Assembly: GCA_946405485.1 (NCBI GenBank)
Contig: CAMJHJ010000057.1
Span: forward strand, 1 to 12,040
DNA length: 12,040 nt
Origin: an uncultured Bacteroidales bacterium
GTDB taxonomy: Bacteria > Bacteroidota > Bacteroidia > Bacteroidales > UBA932
Direction of reading: 5' to 3'
In this document: piece after piece, positions 1 through 12,040 of the stretch
Numbering within the stretch: the first letter of the stretch is position 1
How the letters are laid out: each line of letters starts with the position of its first letter
Program-made: the position numbers and the translations under genes
Notes under the pieces: model-generated
The model's input: only the letters and a program-made list of their open reading frames with translations
What the model was told of the DNA's origin: nothing
Databases searched by the model: none

Positions 1-860
1 ACAAGAGCGTGAACCCGGACGAGGTCGTCGCGATCGGCGCCTCCATCCAGGGCGGTATCCTCACCGGTGAACTCCACGACCAGAACATCCTCCTGCTGGA
101 TGTCACCCCGCTTTCCCTGGGTATCGAGACCCTCGGCGGCGTGATGACCAAGCTCATCGACGCGAACACCACGATCCCGGCCCGCAAGGCCCAGATCTTC
201 TCCACGGCAGCCGACAACCAGCCTTCCGTCGAGATCCGCGTCCTGCAGGGCGAGCGCCCGATGGCCAAGGACAACAAGCAGATCGGTGTCTTCCACCTGG
301 ACGGCATCACCCCTGCGCCGCGCGGCATCCCTCAGATCGAGGTTTCCTTCGACATCGACGCCAACGGCATCCTGAAAGTGTCCGCCCTCGACAAGGCGAC
401 CGGCAAGGAGCAGAACATCCGTATCGAGGCCTCCAGCGGCCTGTCCGACGCCGAGATCCAGCGCATGCGGGATGAGGCCAAGGCCAACGAGGCGGCCGAC
501 AAGGCGGAGAAGGAGCGCGTGGACAAGATCAACAACGCCGACGCCCTCTGCTTCCAGGTCGAGAAGTTCCTGAAGGAGAACGGCGACAAGGTGCCCGCCG
601 ACAAGCGCAGCGCCGTGGAAGGCCCGCTGAACCTGCTGAAAGAGGCGGTCAAGAGCCAGAACGTCGCCGACATCGACCGCTACACCGATGAGATCAACCG
701 CGTGATGAGCGACCTGTACCAGAGCATGAGCGGACAGGGAGGCCCTCAGGGACCTCAGTACGGTCCGCAGGGCGGCCCCGGCTACGGCCCTCAGGGTGGC
801 GATCCCGGTTACGGTCCGCAGGGCGGCCCTCAAGGCCCTGAGGCTCCGGACGAGCAGTAA
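1..860 (+). CDS. dnaK: Molecular chaperone DnaK (Hsp70), 3' part only
   Basis: ATP-dependent Hsp70 chaperone of the cytoplasm that folds and disaggregates proteins with DnaJ and GrpE. The 5' end lies outside the window; the reading frame enters at base 3 as [12 protein letters not shown], the conserved end of the ATPase domain, so the in-frame GTG at base 9 is not a real start. Numbering from that Val, the interdomain linker is at about 27-35 (ILLLDVTPL), the beta-sandwich substrate-binding domain runs to about 140, and the helical lid covers about 145-240. The last 42 residues are almost only Gly, Pro, Gln and Tyr, with the unit GYGPQGG repeated, and the protein ends PDEQ. About 284 of the usual 630-640 residues are present. 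No grpE or dnaJ is visible. A large hairpin follows the stop codon, so this gene is probably transcribed apart from the sugar genes downstream. Confidence 0.97.
   Translation, partial: KSVNPDEVVAIGASIQGGILTGELHDQNILLLDVTPLSLGIETLGGVMTKLIDANTTIPARKAQIFSTAADNQPSVEIRVLQGERPMAKDNKQIGVFHLDGITPAPRGIPQIEVSFDIDANGILKVSALDKATGKEQNIRIEASSGLSDAEIQRMRDEAKANEAADKAEKERVDKINNADALCFQVEKFLKENGDKVPADKRSAVEGPLNLLKEAVKSQNVADIDRYTDEINRVMSDLYQSMSGQGGPQGPQYGPQGGPGYGPQGGDPGYGPQGGPQGPEAPDEQ
732..857 (+). repeat. Low-complexity GYGPQGG repeat tract in the dnaK tail
   Basis: The last 42 codons of dnaK encode an in-frame low-complexity tract. The motif Y-G-P-Q-G-G occurs three times, twice in the form GYGPQGG, separated by short Pro/Gly/Asp linkers and followed by [10 protein letters not shown]. 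At DNA level the units vary at synonymous positions (for example ccgcag against cctcag), so they are not a fresh tandem duplication. Disordered C-terminal tails are normal in DnaK, but this composition with regular Tyr is unusual. Confidence 0.8.
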
Positions 861-876
861 GCTTTTCCTCGCCCCG

Positions 877-958
877 AAACGGGCAGGCAGTGGATTTCAG
901 GAAGCGAAAGCTTATACCCTTCGGGGAATGCTTCCTGGAATACACTGCCTGCCCGTTT
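877..958 (+). terminator. Long imperfect hairpin after dnaK, possible terminator or structured RNA
   Basis: Two perfect 16-bp arms, AAACGGGCAGGCAGTG at 877-892 and its reverse complement at 943-958, enclose a second 8-bp stem, CAGGAAGC at 898-905 with GCTTCCTG at 930-937. The 5-nt segments between them (893-897 and 938-942) can also pair, with one G-A mismatch and one G-U. The helix is therefore nearly continuous at about 29 positions. The apex at 917-926 reads CCC-TTCG-GGG, a classic UUCG tetraloop stem. The arms begin with AAA and end with TTT, as in a bidirectional terminator, but no real T tract follows. It could be the dnaK terminator, a 3' stabilising structure or a small palindromic repeat element. 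Confidence 0.6.
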
Positions 959-988
959 ATACACGCGCAAGATATGTGCAAAAATGAT

Positions 989-996
989 TATCTTTG
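989..996 (+). promoter_or_regulatory. Bacteroidota -7 box upstream of the nucleoside hydrolase gene
   Basis: TATCTTTG fits the Bacteroidota sigma-70 -7 consensus TAnnTTTG exactly. It lies 26 nt before the first possible ATG (1023) and 38 nt before the preferred ATG (1035). No TTTG -33 box is visible at the usual distance of about 20 bp upstream, so a canonical strong promoter is not certain. The nine bases TTGAAATCA begin 5 nt downstream. Confidence 0.5.
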
Positions 997-1001
997 GTTA
1001 C

Positions 1002-1010
1002 TTGAAATCA
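1002..1010 (+). promoter_or_regulatory. TTGAAATCA element, copy 1, near the predicted transcription start
   Basis: TTGAAATCA starts 5 nt after the -7 box at 989-996. The same nine bases occur at 2102-2110 at the same distance from another -7 box. It may be an operator, an initiation-region element or an early 5' leader motif. The role is inferred only from the repeated geometry. Confidence 0.4.
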
Positions 1011-1034
1011 GGATTCTCTTAAATGCACGATGAA

Positions 1035-2066
1035 ATGAAAAACTTACTGTTCCTGTTGGCGGCGATGGCCCTGTTGCTGCCGGGATGCGGCCGGAAGACG
1101 GCCGCGGAAGGGGATTCCCCGCTTCCCGTTATCTTTGAAACCGATCTGGGTAATGATGTGGACGACGCGCTGGCGCTGGATCTGCTTTATAAGTATCAGG
1201 ATGCCGGCAAGATCCGTCTGCTGGCTGTCAATCTGAACAAGAACGGGGAGGCTCCGGCCGAGTTTGCGGACATCATGAATACCTGGTACGGATACCCGGA
1301 CATCCCGATCGGCATCATCCGGGACGGGGCGGAATGTGAAAGCGATGCAGCCGTCAACTACGCCAAGGCGGTCGTGGAATTGAAAGATGCGGAAGGGAAG
1401 CCCCTCTTCGCCCGTTCCCATCCGGGTTATGCGGACTATCCCGAGGCGGTCACGCTCTATCGCAAGCTGCTGGCGGCTGAGCCGGATCACTCGGTCGTCA
1501 TCGCCTCCGTCGGATTCTCCACCAACCTGATCCGGTTGCTGGAGACGGATGCGGATGGATACTCGCCGTTGAACGGCAAGGAGCTGGTCGCCAAAAAGGT
1601 GAAACTCCTGGTCACGATGGCGGGTTGTATCAACAATCCGAAGACCCATGAATACAATGTCAAGAAGGACATCCCGGCTGCCAAAGTCATCTTCGAGGAA
1701 TGGCCCACGCCGGTCGTGACCTCACCTTTCGAGGTCGGAGTCCAGATCCGTTATCCTGCAGCCAGCATCGAAAAAGATTTTGCCTGGGCGCCGCAGCATC
1801 CGGCCGTGGAGGCCTACAAGGCTTATCTTCCCATGCCGTATGATCGTCCTACCTGGGATCCGACGGCTGTCCTGTATGCCGTCGAGGGAGGGGATTGGTT
1901 CACGGTTTCCGCCCCCGGCCGCATCGAAGTGACCGAGGAGGGCTCCACCCTCTTCACGGAAGATCCGGCCGGTACCCGCCGCTATCTGGCCGTGACGGAT
2001 GAGCAGGCGAAAGCCATCCTGCAGCACTTCATAGAAATAATAACATCACCAAAAAAAGCGGACTGA
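1035..2066 (+). CDS. Nucleoside hydrolase family lipoprotein
   Basis: Inosine/uridine-preferring nucleoside hydrolase family; such enzymes cleave the N-glycosidic bond of nucleosides to give ribose and a free base. The start at 1035 gives MKNLLFLLAAMALLLPGC, a lipoprotein signal with lipobox L-P-G-C, so the protein is probably membrane-anchored in the periplasm or at the cell surface. The upstream ATG at 1023 would add an acidic MHDE that suits a signal peptide poorly. Residues below are numbered from 1023. The calcium and ribose-binding motif reads ETDLGNDVDDALAL (39-52), the longer DxGNDVDD form rather than DxDPGxDD. Family landmarks continue with MAG at 199-201, E210-Y-N212, and R-P-T-W-D-P at 275-280, where the usual His-Asp pair appears as Trp-Asp. 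Length (343 aa) is near normal. The neighbouring ribokinase fits use of the released ribose. The last five codons lie inside a terminator stem. Nucleoside specificity is not readable from sequence. Confidence 0.87.
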   Translation: MKNLLFLLAAMALLLPGCGRKTAAEGDSPLPVIFETDLGNDVDDALALDLLYKYQDAGKIRLLAVNLNKNGEAPAEFADIMNTWYGYPDIPIGIIRDGAECESDAAVNYAKAVVELKDAEGKPLFARSHPGYADYPEAVTLYRKLLAAEPDHSVVIASVGFSTNLIRLLETDADGYSPLNGKELVAKKVKLLVTMAGCINNPKTHEYNVKKDIPAAKVIFEEWPTPVVTSPFEVGVQIRYPAASIEKDFAWAPQHPAVEAYKAYLPMPYDRPTWDPTAVLYAVEGGDWFTVSAPGRIEVTEEGSTLFTEDPAGTRRYLAVTDEQAKAILQHFIEIITSPKKAD

Positions 2067-2086
2067 TCGCTCAGTCCGCTTTTTTT
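2051..2086 (+). terminator. Strong bidirectional intrinsic terminator overlapping a stop codon
   Basis: GCGGACTGA (2058-2066) pairs perfectly with TCAGTCCGC (2071-2079) around the 4-nt loop TCGC. Seven A's precede the stem and seven T's follow it, so the helix can extend and the structure works on both strands. The TGA stop of the nucleoside hydrolase gene is the last three bases of the left arm, so codons for K-K-A-D are also terminator sequence. It should separate the hydrolase transcript from the ribokinase operon, although read-through is possible. Confidence 0.93.
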
Positions 2087-2088
2087 CT

Positions 2089-2096
2089 TATATTTG
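2089..2096 (+). promoter_or_regulatory. Bacteroidota -7 box upstream of the ribokinase operon
   Basis: TATATTTG fits TAnnTTTG exactly and begins 2 nt after the terminator's T tract, 28 nt before the ribokinase ATG. The position where a -33 TTTG would lie is occupied by the terminator hairpin, and no TTTG is present there. Its place between a strong terminator and a tight gene run makes it the likely operon promoter. Confidence 0.6.
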
Positions 2097-2101
2097 AAAG
2101 A

Positions 2102-2110
2102 TTGAAATCA
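2102..2110 (+). promoter_or_regulatory. TTGAAATCA element, copy 2, near the predicted transcription start
   Basis: Identical to 1002-1010 and also 5 nt after a TAnnTTTG box; the 5-nt spacers themselves differ (GTTAC against AAAGA). The ATG follows 14 nt later. The flanking bases do not match beyond the nine, which argues against simple duplication of the whole leader. Function is unknown; a shared operator is one reading. Confidence 0.4.
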
Positions 2111-2124
2111 TAAAGACATCAGAT

Positions 2125-3042
2125 ATGAGCAAAATCGTTGTGGCAGGCAGTTCCAATATCGACATGACTGCCTACGTCAAAACCCTTCCCCGTCCGGGGG
2201 AGACCATCGGAGGAGGTCGTTTCATGCAGGCTAACGGCGGAAAGGGAGCCAACCAGGCCGTCGCAGCAGGCAGGTTGGGCGGCAAGGTGACCTTCCTGAC
2301 CTGTGTCGGCGACGACATGCAAGGCCGGATGCTGAAGGAAGTCTTCGCTTCCGACGGGATCGACACTTCCTGCATGAAGTTCAGCGCTGATTCGCCGACC
2401 GGCACGGCGCTCATTTTCGTGGCTGACGACGGTGAGAACTGCATTGCGGTCGCGCCCGGCGCCAACCGGGAATTGCTCCCGGAGGATATCGATGCCGCGG
2501 AAGAGACGATCCGCAAGGCCGGATTCCTGCTGATGCAGCTCGAGATCCCGCTCGACACCGTCTATCATGCCGTCGACCTGGCCTACGGGGAGGGCGTCAA
2601 GGTGGTTCTGAATCCCGCCCCTTTCTCGGATGCCATTCCCGTCGAAGTGCTGCGTAAGCTGTGGCTGATTACGCCCAACGAGACTGAGGCCGAGAAACTC
2701 ACCGGCATCAAGATCGAATCCGTCAATGAAGCTTTCCAGGCTGCGGATTTCCTGCTGTCACAGGGTGTGAAGAATGTGATCGTCACCCTTGGAAGTTCCG
2801 GTTCCGTCATCTGCAACGCCGATGTCCATGAGTTCGTTCCCGCCCGTAAGGTGACGGCCGTCGATACGGTCGGCGCCGGCGATGTGTACAACGGCGCGCT
2901 CGTGACCGCCCTGTCCGAGGGAAAGGATCTGGTGGAAGCCGCCCGCTTCGCGACCATCGCTTCCTCCATCGCCGTGACGCGCCCCGGCGCACAGTCCGGC
3001 GTGCCCCACCGCGAAGAGGTGGATGCCATTATGAATCAATAA
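2125..3042 (+). CDS. rbsK: Ribokinase (PfkB family)
   Basis: Cytoplasmic kinase converting D-ribose and ATP to ribose 5-phosphate, which feeds the pentose phosphate pathway and PRPP synthesis. The 305 residues match the normal ribokinase length. Visible motifs are GSSNIDM near the N-terminus (8-14), GGKGANQAVAAGRLGG (38-53, PfkB signature 1), NPAP (163-166) before the T-P-N-E-T-E-A-E segment (183-190), the ATP-site TLGSSGS (221-227), and DTVGAGDVYNGAL (247-259) with the anion hole and catalytic Asp253. The GGKGANQAVAA block is more typical of ribokinase than of fructokinase or adenosine kinase, but closely related pentose kinases are possible. It is the first gene of the operon, preceded by its own -7 box, and the permease follows after 23 bp. 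Ribose supplied by the nucleoside hydrolase is the obvious substrate (inference). Confidence 0.92.
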   Translation: MSKIVVAGSSNIDMTAYVKTLPRPGETIGGGRFMQANGGKGANQAVAAGRLGGKVTFLTCVGDDMQGRMLKEVFASDGIDTSCMKFSADSPTGTALIFVADDGENCIAVAPGANRELLPEDIDAAEETIRKAGFLLMQLEIPLDTVYHAVDLAYGEGVKVVLNPAPFSDAIPVEVLRKLWLITPNETEAEKLTGIKIESVNEAFQAADFLLSQGVKNVIVTLGSSGSVICNADVHEFVPARKVTAVDTVGAGDVYNGALVTALSEGKDLVEAARFATIASSIAVTRPGAQSGVPHREEVDAIMNQ

Positions 3043-3065
3043 AATAACATTAAAACCATAAAGCC

Positions 3066-4088
3066 ATGTTTATCGTCAACAGCTACACGCTTGCAGTCAT
3101 CCTCTGCTTCGTCATCATGCTTTGCTGGGGCTCTTGGGGCAACACCCAGAAGCTCGCCGCCAAGAGTTGGAGATATGAATTGTTCTATTGGGACTATGTG
3201 ATCGGAATGGTCCTCTTCGCCCTTTTGCTCGCTTTTACGGCGGGCAGTATCGGTGAGGCCGGACGTCCCTTCCTTACCGACTTGAAGCAGGCATCCGCTT
3301 CCAGCGTGCTCTGGATCCTGCTCGGCGGTATCATTTTCAACGCTTCCAATATCCTGCTTTCCGCATCGACCTCGATCGCCGGCCTTTCCGTCGCTTTCCC
3401 TTTGGGCGTGGGCCTGGCGCTGGTCTTGGGTGTGATCAATAACTACCGTGTCGCGGTCCAGCAGGGATCCAAGACCGGCAACCTGGTGCTGCTGGCCCTG
3501 GGCGTCGCCCTGGTCGTCTGCGCCATCATCTGCAACGGTATCGCCGCCAGCCGCAAGGGCGACAGCGGCATCTCCAAGGCAGACCAGCGGAAAGGTATCA
3601 TCCTGGCCTTGATCGCCGGTGTCGTGATGTCTTTCTTCTCTTCCTTCGTGATGCGTGCGATGGATACGGCCAATTTCGTCACGCCCGCTGCGGGCAAGGT
3701 GACCCCTTATACCGCCATCGTCCTCTTTACCCTGGGCGTGCTGCTGAGCAACTTCCTCTTCAACACGATCGTGATGCGCAAGCCCTTCGTCGGAGAGCCT
3801 GTCAGCTACAGCCAATATTTCAAAGGCAACTTCAAGACCCACCTCGTCGGCATGCTCGGCGGTGCGATCTGGTGCCTGGGTACCGCGCTCAGCTATATTA
3901 CGGCCGAGAAGGCCGGTCCGGCCATCTCCTATGCGCTGGGACAGGGCGCGCCGATGGTCGCCGCGATCTGGGGCGTCTTCATCTGGAAGGAATTCAAGGG
4001 CGCCAAGAAGGGCGTTTACGGCTTGCTGGCCCTGATGTTCTGCCTGTTTGTCGCAGGTCTGGCCTGCATCGTCGCAGCCGGAAACTAG
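3066..4088 (+). CDS. GRP/RhaT-like sugar permease (drug/metabolite transporter superfamily)
   Basis: Inner-membrane permease, probably a proton-driven sugar importer. The 340 residues contain about ten hydrophobic segments, near 7-24, 41-60, 80-99, 105-126, 139-160, 177-196, 214-236, 259-279, 285-307 and 316-337, the usual layout of the ten-helix GRP, RhaT and EamA transporters. CWGSWGNTQK at the end of helix 1 (20-29) is characteristic of the Bacteroidota sugar-permease branch related to glucose/ribose uptake proteins and rhamnose-proton symporters. A charged cytoplasmic loop lies at about 161-177. There is no cleavable signal peptide. It sits 23 bp after the ribokinase and 6 bp before the first GH2 gene, so ribose is the favoured substrate, with another monosaccharide released by the GH2 enzymes as the alternative. 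Substrate cannot be read from sequence. Confidence 0.85.
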   Translation: MFIVNSYTLAVILCFVIMLCWGSWGNTQKLAAKSWRYELFYWDYVIGMVLFALLLAFTAGSIGEAGRPFLTDLKQASASSVLWILLGGIIFNASNILLSASTSIAGLSVAFPLGVGLALVLGVINNYRVAVQQGSKTGNLVLLALGVALVVCAIICNGIAASRKGDSGISKADQRKGIILALIAGVVMSFFSSFVMRAMDTANFVTPAAGKVTPYTAIVLFTLGVLLSNFLFNTIVMRKPFVGEPVSYSQYFKGNFKTHLVGMLGGAIWCLGTALSYITAEKAGPAISYALGQGAPMVAAIWGVFIWKEFKGAKKGVYGLLALMFCLFVAGLACIVAAGN

Positions 4089-10252
<6,164 letters not shown>

Positions 10253-10265
10253 CAAAACGGAAACT

Positions 10266-11369
10266 ATGAAAGATTTTAAACTCGGCTTCGGCTTGATGCG
10301 CCTGCCGAAAAAACCTGGCGGAGCCATCGACCTGCCGCAGACCATGCAGATGGCGGATGCCTTCCTTGCGGCGGGCGGCACCCACTTCGATACGGCATAT
10401 ATCTATGACCGCGGCGAGTCTGAGAAGGCGTTCCATCTGGCCGTGGCCGAGCGTTATCCCCGTGACCGTTATACGGTGTCCTCGAAGCTGTGCGCATGGC
10501 AGCAGTGCCGTTGCGAAGCAGACGCCAAGCAGCAATTCTTCACCAGCCTGGAACGGACGGGAGCCGGTTATTTCGACATCTATTTCCTGCATGCCCTTCA
10601 GCGGAACAACTACAAGAAATACGATGAGTACCATCTCTGGGATTTCCTCCGAGAGCAGAAAGAGAAAGGCTTGGTCCGTCATATCGGCTTTTCCTTCCAT
10701 GCGGATGCGGATCTGTTGGAGGAGTTGCTGACCGCCCATCCGGAAGTGGATGTCGTCCTGATGCAGATCAATTATGTCGATTGGGAGCATCCGGGCTTTG
10801 TCGCCCGTGCCTGCTATGAAGTCGCGGTGCGCCATGGTAAAACCATCGTCGTGATGGAGCCTGTCAAGGGCGGTGCGCTGGCGCGGCCCCCCAAGCGGGT
10901 GGAACAGATCCTGAAATCTGCCGATCCGCAGGCGTCTTGCGCCAGTTGGGCGCTCCGTTTCGTCGCCTCGCTGGACGGGGTGAGCATCGTCTTGTCCGGA
11001 ATGTCCGACCTCGTCCAGATGGAAGAGAACCTGTCCCTGATGAAAGATTTCCGTCCTCTTTCAGAGCAGGAGCAGGAAGTGATACGGAAAGCGACGCGGG
11101 CCTATGCCAGTTACGGTTCCATCGCCTGTACATCCTGTCATTATTGTACCGAGGGTTGTCCGCAGGATATCCCGATTCCGGAGATTTTCTCGGTCTACAA
11201 CCAGATACAGCTCATCCCTGCCTGGGACCATGGTGAGCGGAATTATGAGGTCGCGACCCATGGGCGCGGCAAGGCCTCCGACTGCATCGCATGCGGTCAG
11301 TGTGAGGGTGCATGCCCCCAGCATCTCCCGATCATCGAGTTGCTGGAGCGCTGCCGTAAGGTGGAATAG
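10266..11369 (+). CDS. Aldo/keto reductase with C-terminal 2x[4Fe-4S] ferredoxin domain
   Basis: NAD(P)H-type carbonyl oxidoreductase, cytoplasmic (no signal peptide), 367 aa. The aldo/keto reductase barrel covers about 1-275 with the catalytic tetrad visible as Asp42 and Tyr47 (FDTAYIYDRGESE), Lys74 (SSKLC) and His109 (FLHAL). The NAD(P)-binding end includes EPVKGG (198-203) and SGMSD (244-248). The C-terminal part has two ferredoxin-type clusters, each C-x2-C-x2-C-x3-C-P: Cys288, 291, 294, 298 and Cys340, 343, 346, 350. This fused architecture is a recognised, poorly characterised group in anaerobes. It starts 13 bp after the second GH2 gene, so it is probably the last gene of the operon and may act on a sugar or aglycone released upstream; no substrate is readable. 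It ends 3 bp from the convergent aminotransferase stop. Confidence 0.92.
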   Translation: MKDFKLGFGLMRLPKKPGGAIDLPQTMQMADAFLAAGGTHFDTAYIYDRGESEKAFHLAVAERYPRDRYTVSSKLCAWQQCRCEADAKQQFFTSLERTGAGYFDIYFLHALQRNNYKKYDEYHLWDFLREQKEKGLVRHIGFSFHADADLLEELLTAHPEVDVVLMQINYVDWEHPGFVARACYEVAVRHGKTIVVMEPVKGGALARPPKRVEQILKSADPQASCASWALRFVASLDGVSIVLSGMSDLVQMEENLSLMKDFRPLSEQEQEVIRKATRAYASYGSIACTSCHYCTEGCPQDIPIPEIFSVYNQIQLIPAWDHGERNYEVATHGRGKASDCIACGQCEGACPQHLPIIELLERCRKVE

Positions 11370-11372
11370 GCG

Positions 11373-12040
11373 TTACACTTCAACGAAGCGGCACCACCCG
11401 TGGGTGTCTTCCGTCTCTCCGGCCTGGATGGCCGTGATGCGGGCGTAGAGTTTCTTGGACACAGGTCCGACTTCGCCGTCGGGGCAGAACCGGAATTCCC
11501 GGGAAACAGTCTCTTCTTCCAACACCGGCTTGATGTCGATGTGAGACAGCGGCGTGATCACTACGGCCGTGCCGCAGCCGCCCACTTCCTCGAAAGTCTC
11601 CAGTTCTTCCAGGGGGACGGGTCTCCGTTCCACTTCCATCCCGAAATCCTTGGCCACCTGCTGCAGGGTCTTGTTGGTAATGGATGGCAGGACGCTGTCG
11701 GATAGGGGAGTGATGTATTTGTTGCCTTTGATGCCGAAGAAGTTGGACGAGCCGAACTCGTCGATGAATTCGCGGGTGGACGAATTGAGATAGAGGAGTT
11801 CGGCATAGCCTTGCTCGTGGGCGAACTTATAGGGCTTGAAGGTGGAGGCGTAATTCGCGCCGATCTTGTAGCTGCCGGAGCCCTTCGGCGCCGCCCGGTC
11901 ATAGTTGCCCGGAATGACGGCCGCGCAGGACTTCAGGTGCGCGCCGTAGTAGGAGCCTACCGGGGCGCACATGACGGCGAAAACGGCCTCCGGATAAGGC
12001 ACGAGTTGCATCTGGGGATGCATGCCCACCAGGAGCGGAC
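11373..12040 (-). CDS. ilvE: Branched-chain amino acid aminotransferase, 3' part only
   Basis: PLP enzyme (fold type IV) that interconverts valine, leucine or isoleucine and their 2-oxo acids with glutamate/2-oxoglutarate, in the cytoplasm. The gene runs off the right edge; the frame continues upstream of the GTG at 12029 as P-L-L, so that codon is internal. About 221 of roughly 340-360 residues are present. Numbering from that GTG, the PLP Schiff-base lysine is Lys55 in GSYKIGANYAS, the cofactor-ring Glu is Glu91 (FIDEFGSSNFF), and the conserved TPLSDSVLPSITNKTL (107-122) and GCGTAVVITP (151-160) follow. The C-terminal segment from GEVGPVSKKLY onward resembles the long BCAT class shared with eukaryotic enzymes rather than the short E. 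coli IlvE class. Its promoter is outside the window. It points toward the sugar operon and is probably unrelated housekeeping. Confidence 0.93.
   Translation of the reverse strand, partial: PLLVGMHPQMQLVPYPEAVFAVMCAPVGSYYGAHLKSCAAVIPGNYDRAAPKGSGSYKIGANYASTFKPYKFAHEQGYAELLYLNSSTREFIDEFGSSNFFGIKGNKYITPLSDSVLPSITNKTLQQVAKDFGMEVERRPVPLEELETFEEVGGCGTAVVITPLSHIDIKPVLEEETVSREFRFCPDGEVGPVSKKLYARITAIQAGETEDTHGWCRFVEV

Noticed and set aside
796..987. 63-codon + strand frame spanning the dnaK end and the intergenic hairpin
   Set aside because: It starts inside dnaK in another frame, runs through the palindrome and has no recognisable features; the hairpin explains the sequence better.
2109..3067. CATAAAGnCAT at 2109-2119 and 3057-3067 as a repeated leader motif
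   Set aside because: One copy lies well before its ATG and the other overlaps it. A-rich leaders of this type are common in Bacteroidales, so the match is weak evidence.

Overview
The window looks like a chromosomal segment of a GC-rich, probably uncultured gut-type member of the Bacteroidales (Bacteroidota). Four signs support this. Two intergenic regions carry the Bacteroidota -7 promoter box TAnnTTTG. The genes lack well-placed Shine-Dalgarno sequences. The nucleoside hydrolase is a lipoprotein of a type common in that phylum. The other genes form a ribokinase, sugar permease and periplasmic GH2 set. Base composition is high in GC, judged by eye and not calculated.

Layout: (1) 1-860 is the 3' part of dnaK, ending in an unusual Gly/Pro/Gln/Tyr tail. 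(2) 861-1034 holds a very long imperfect hairpin (877-958) followed by a -7 promoter box. (3) 1035-2066 encodes a nucleoside hydrolase lipoprotein whose last codons form the left arm of a strong intrinsic terminator (2051-2086). (4) A second -7 box at 2089-2096 precedes a tight five-gene run on the + strand, with gaps of 23, 6, 20 and 13 bp: ribokinase, a ten-helix GRP/RhaT-like sugar permease, two tandem secreted GH2 beta-galactosidase-like enzymes, and an aldo/keto reductase with two C-terminal [4Fe-4S] motifs. (5) From 11373 to the right edge lies the 3' part of a convergent branched-chain aminotransferase gene (ilvE), whose stop codon is 3 bp from that of the reductase.

Inferred working model: the nucleoside hydrolase frees ribose from nucleosides in the periplasm or at the cell surface. 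The two GH2 enzymes trim beta-galactosides or related glycosides in the periplasm. The permease brings the free sugar across the inner membrane, and the ribokinase phosphorylates it. The reductase may carry out a cytoplasmic redox step, but its substrate cannot be read from sequence. Hydrolase, ribokinase and permease together recall the nucleoside/ribose-scavenging (rus) loci described in Bacteroides. Here no SusC/SusD pair or regulator is visible, and GH2 enzymes and a ferredoxin-type reductase are attached.

The best candidate for something undescribed is regulatory. The hydrolase promoter and the operon promoter each place the same nine bases, TTGAAATCA, exactly 5 nt after the -7 box, although a terminator separates the two units. 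This suggests shared control. No RNA genes, CRISPR arrays, insertion sequences or origins were seen.
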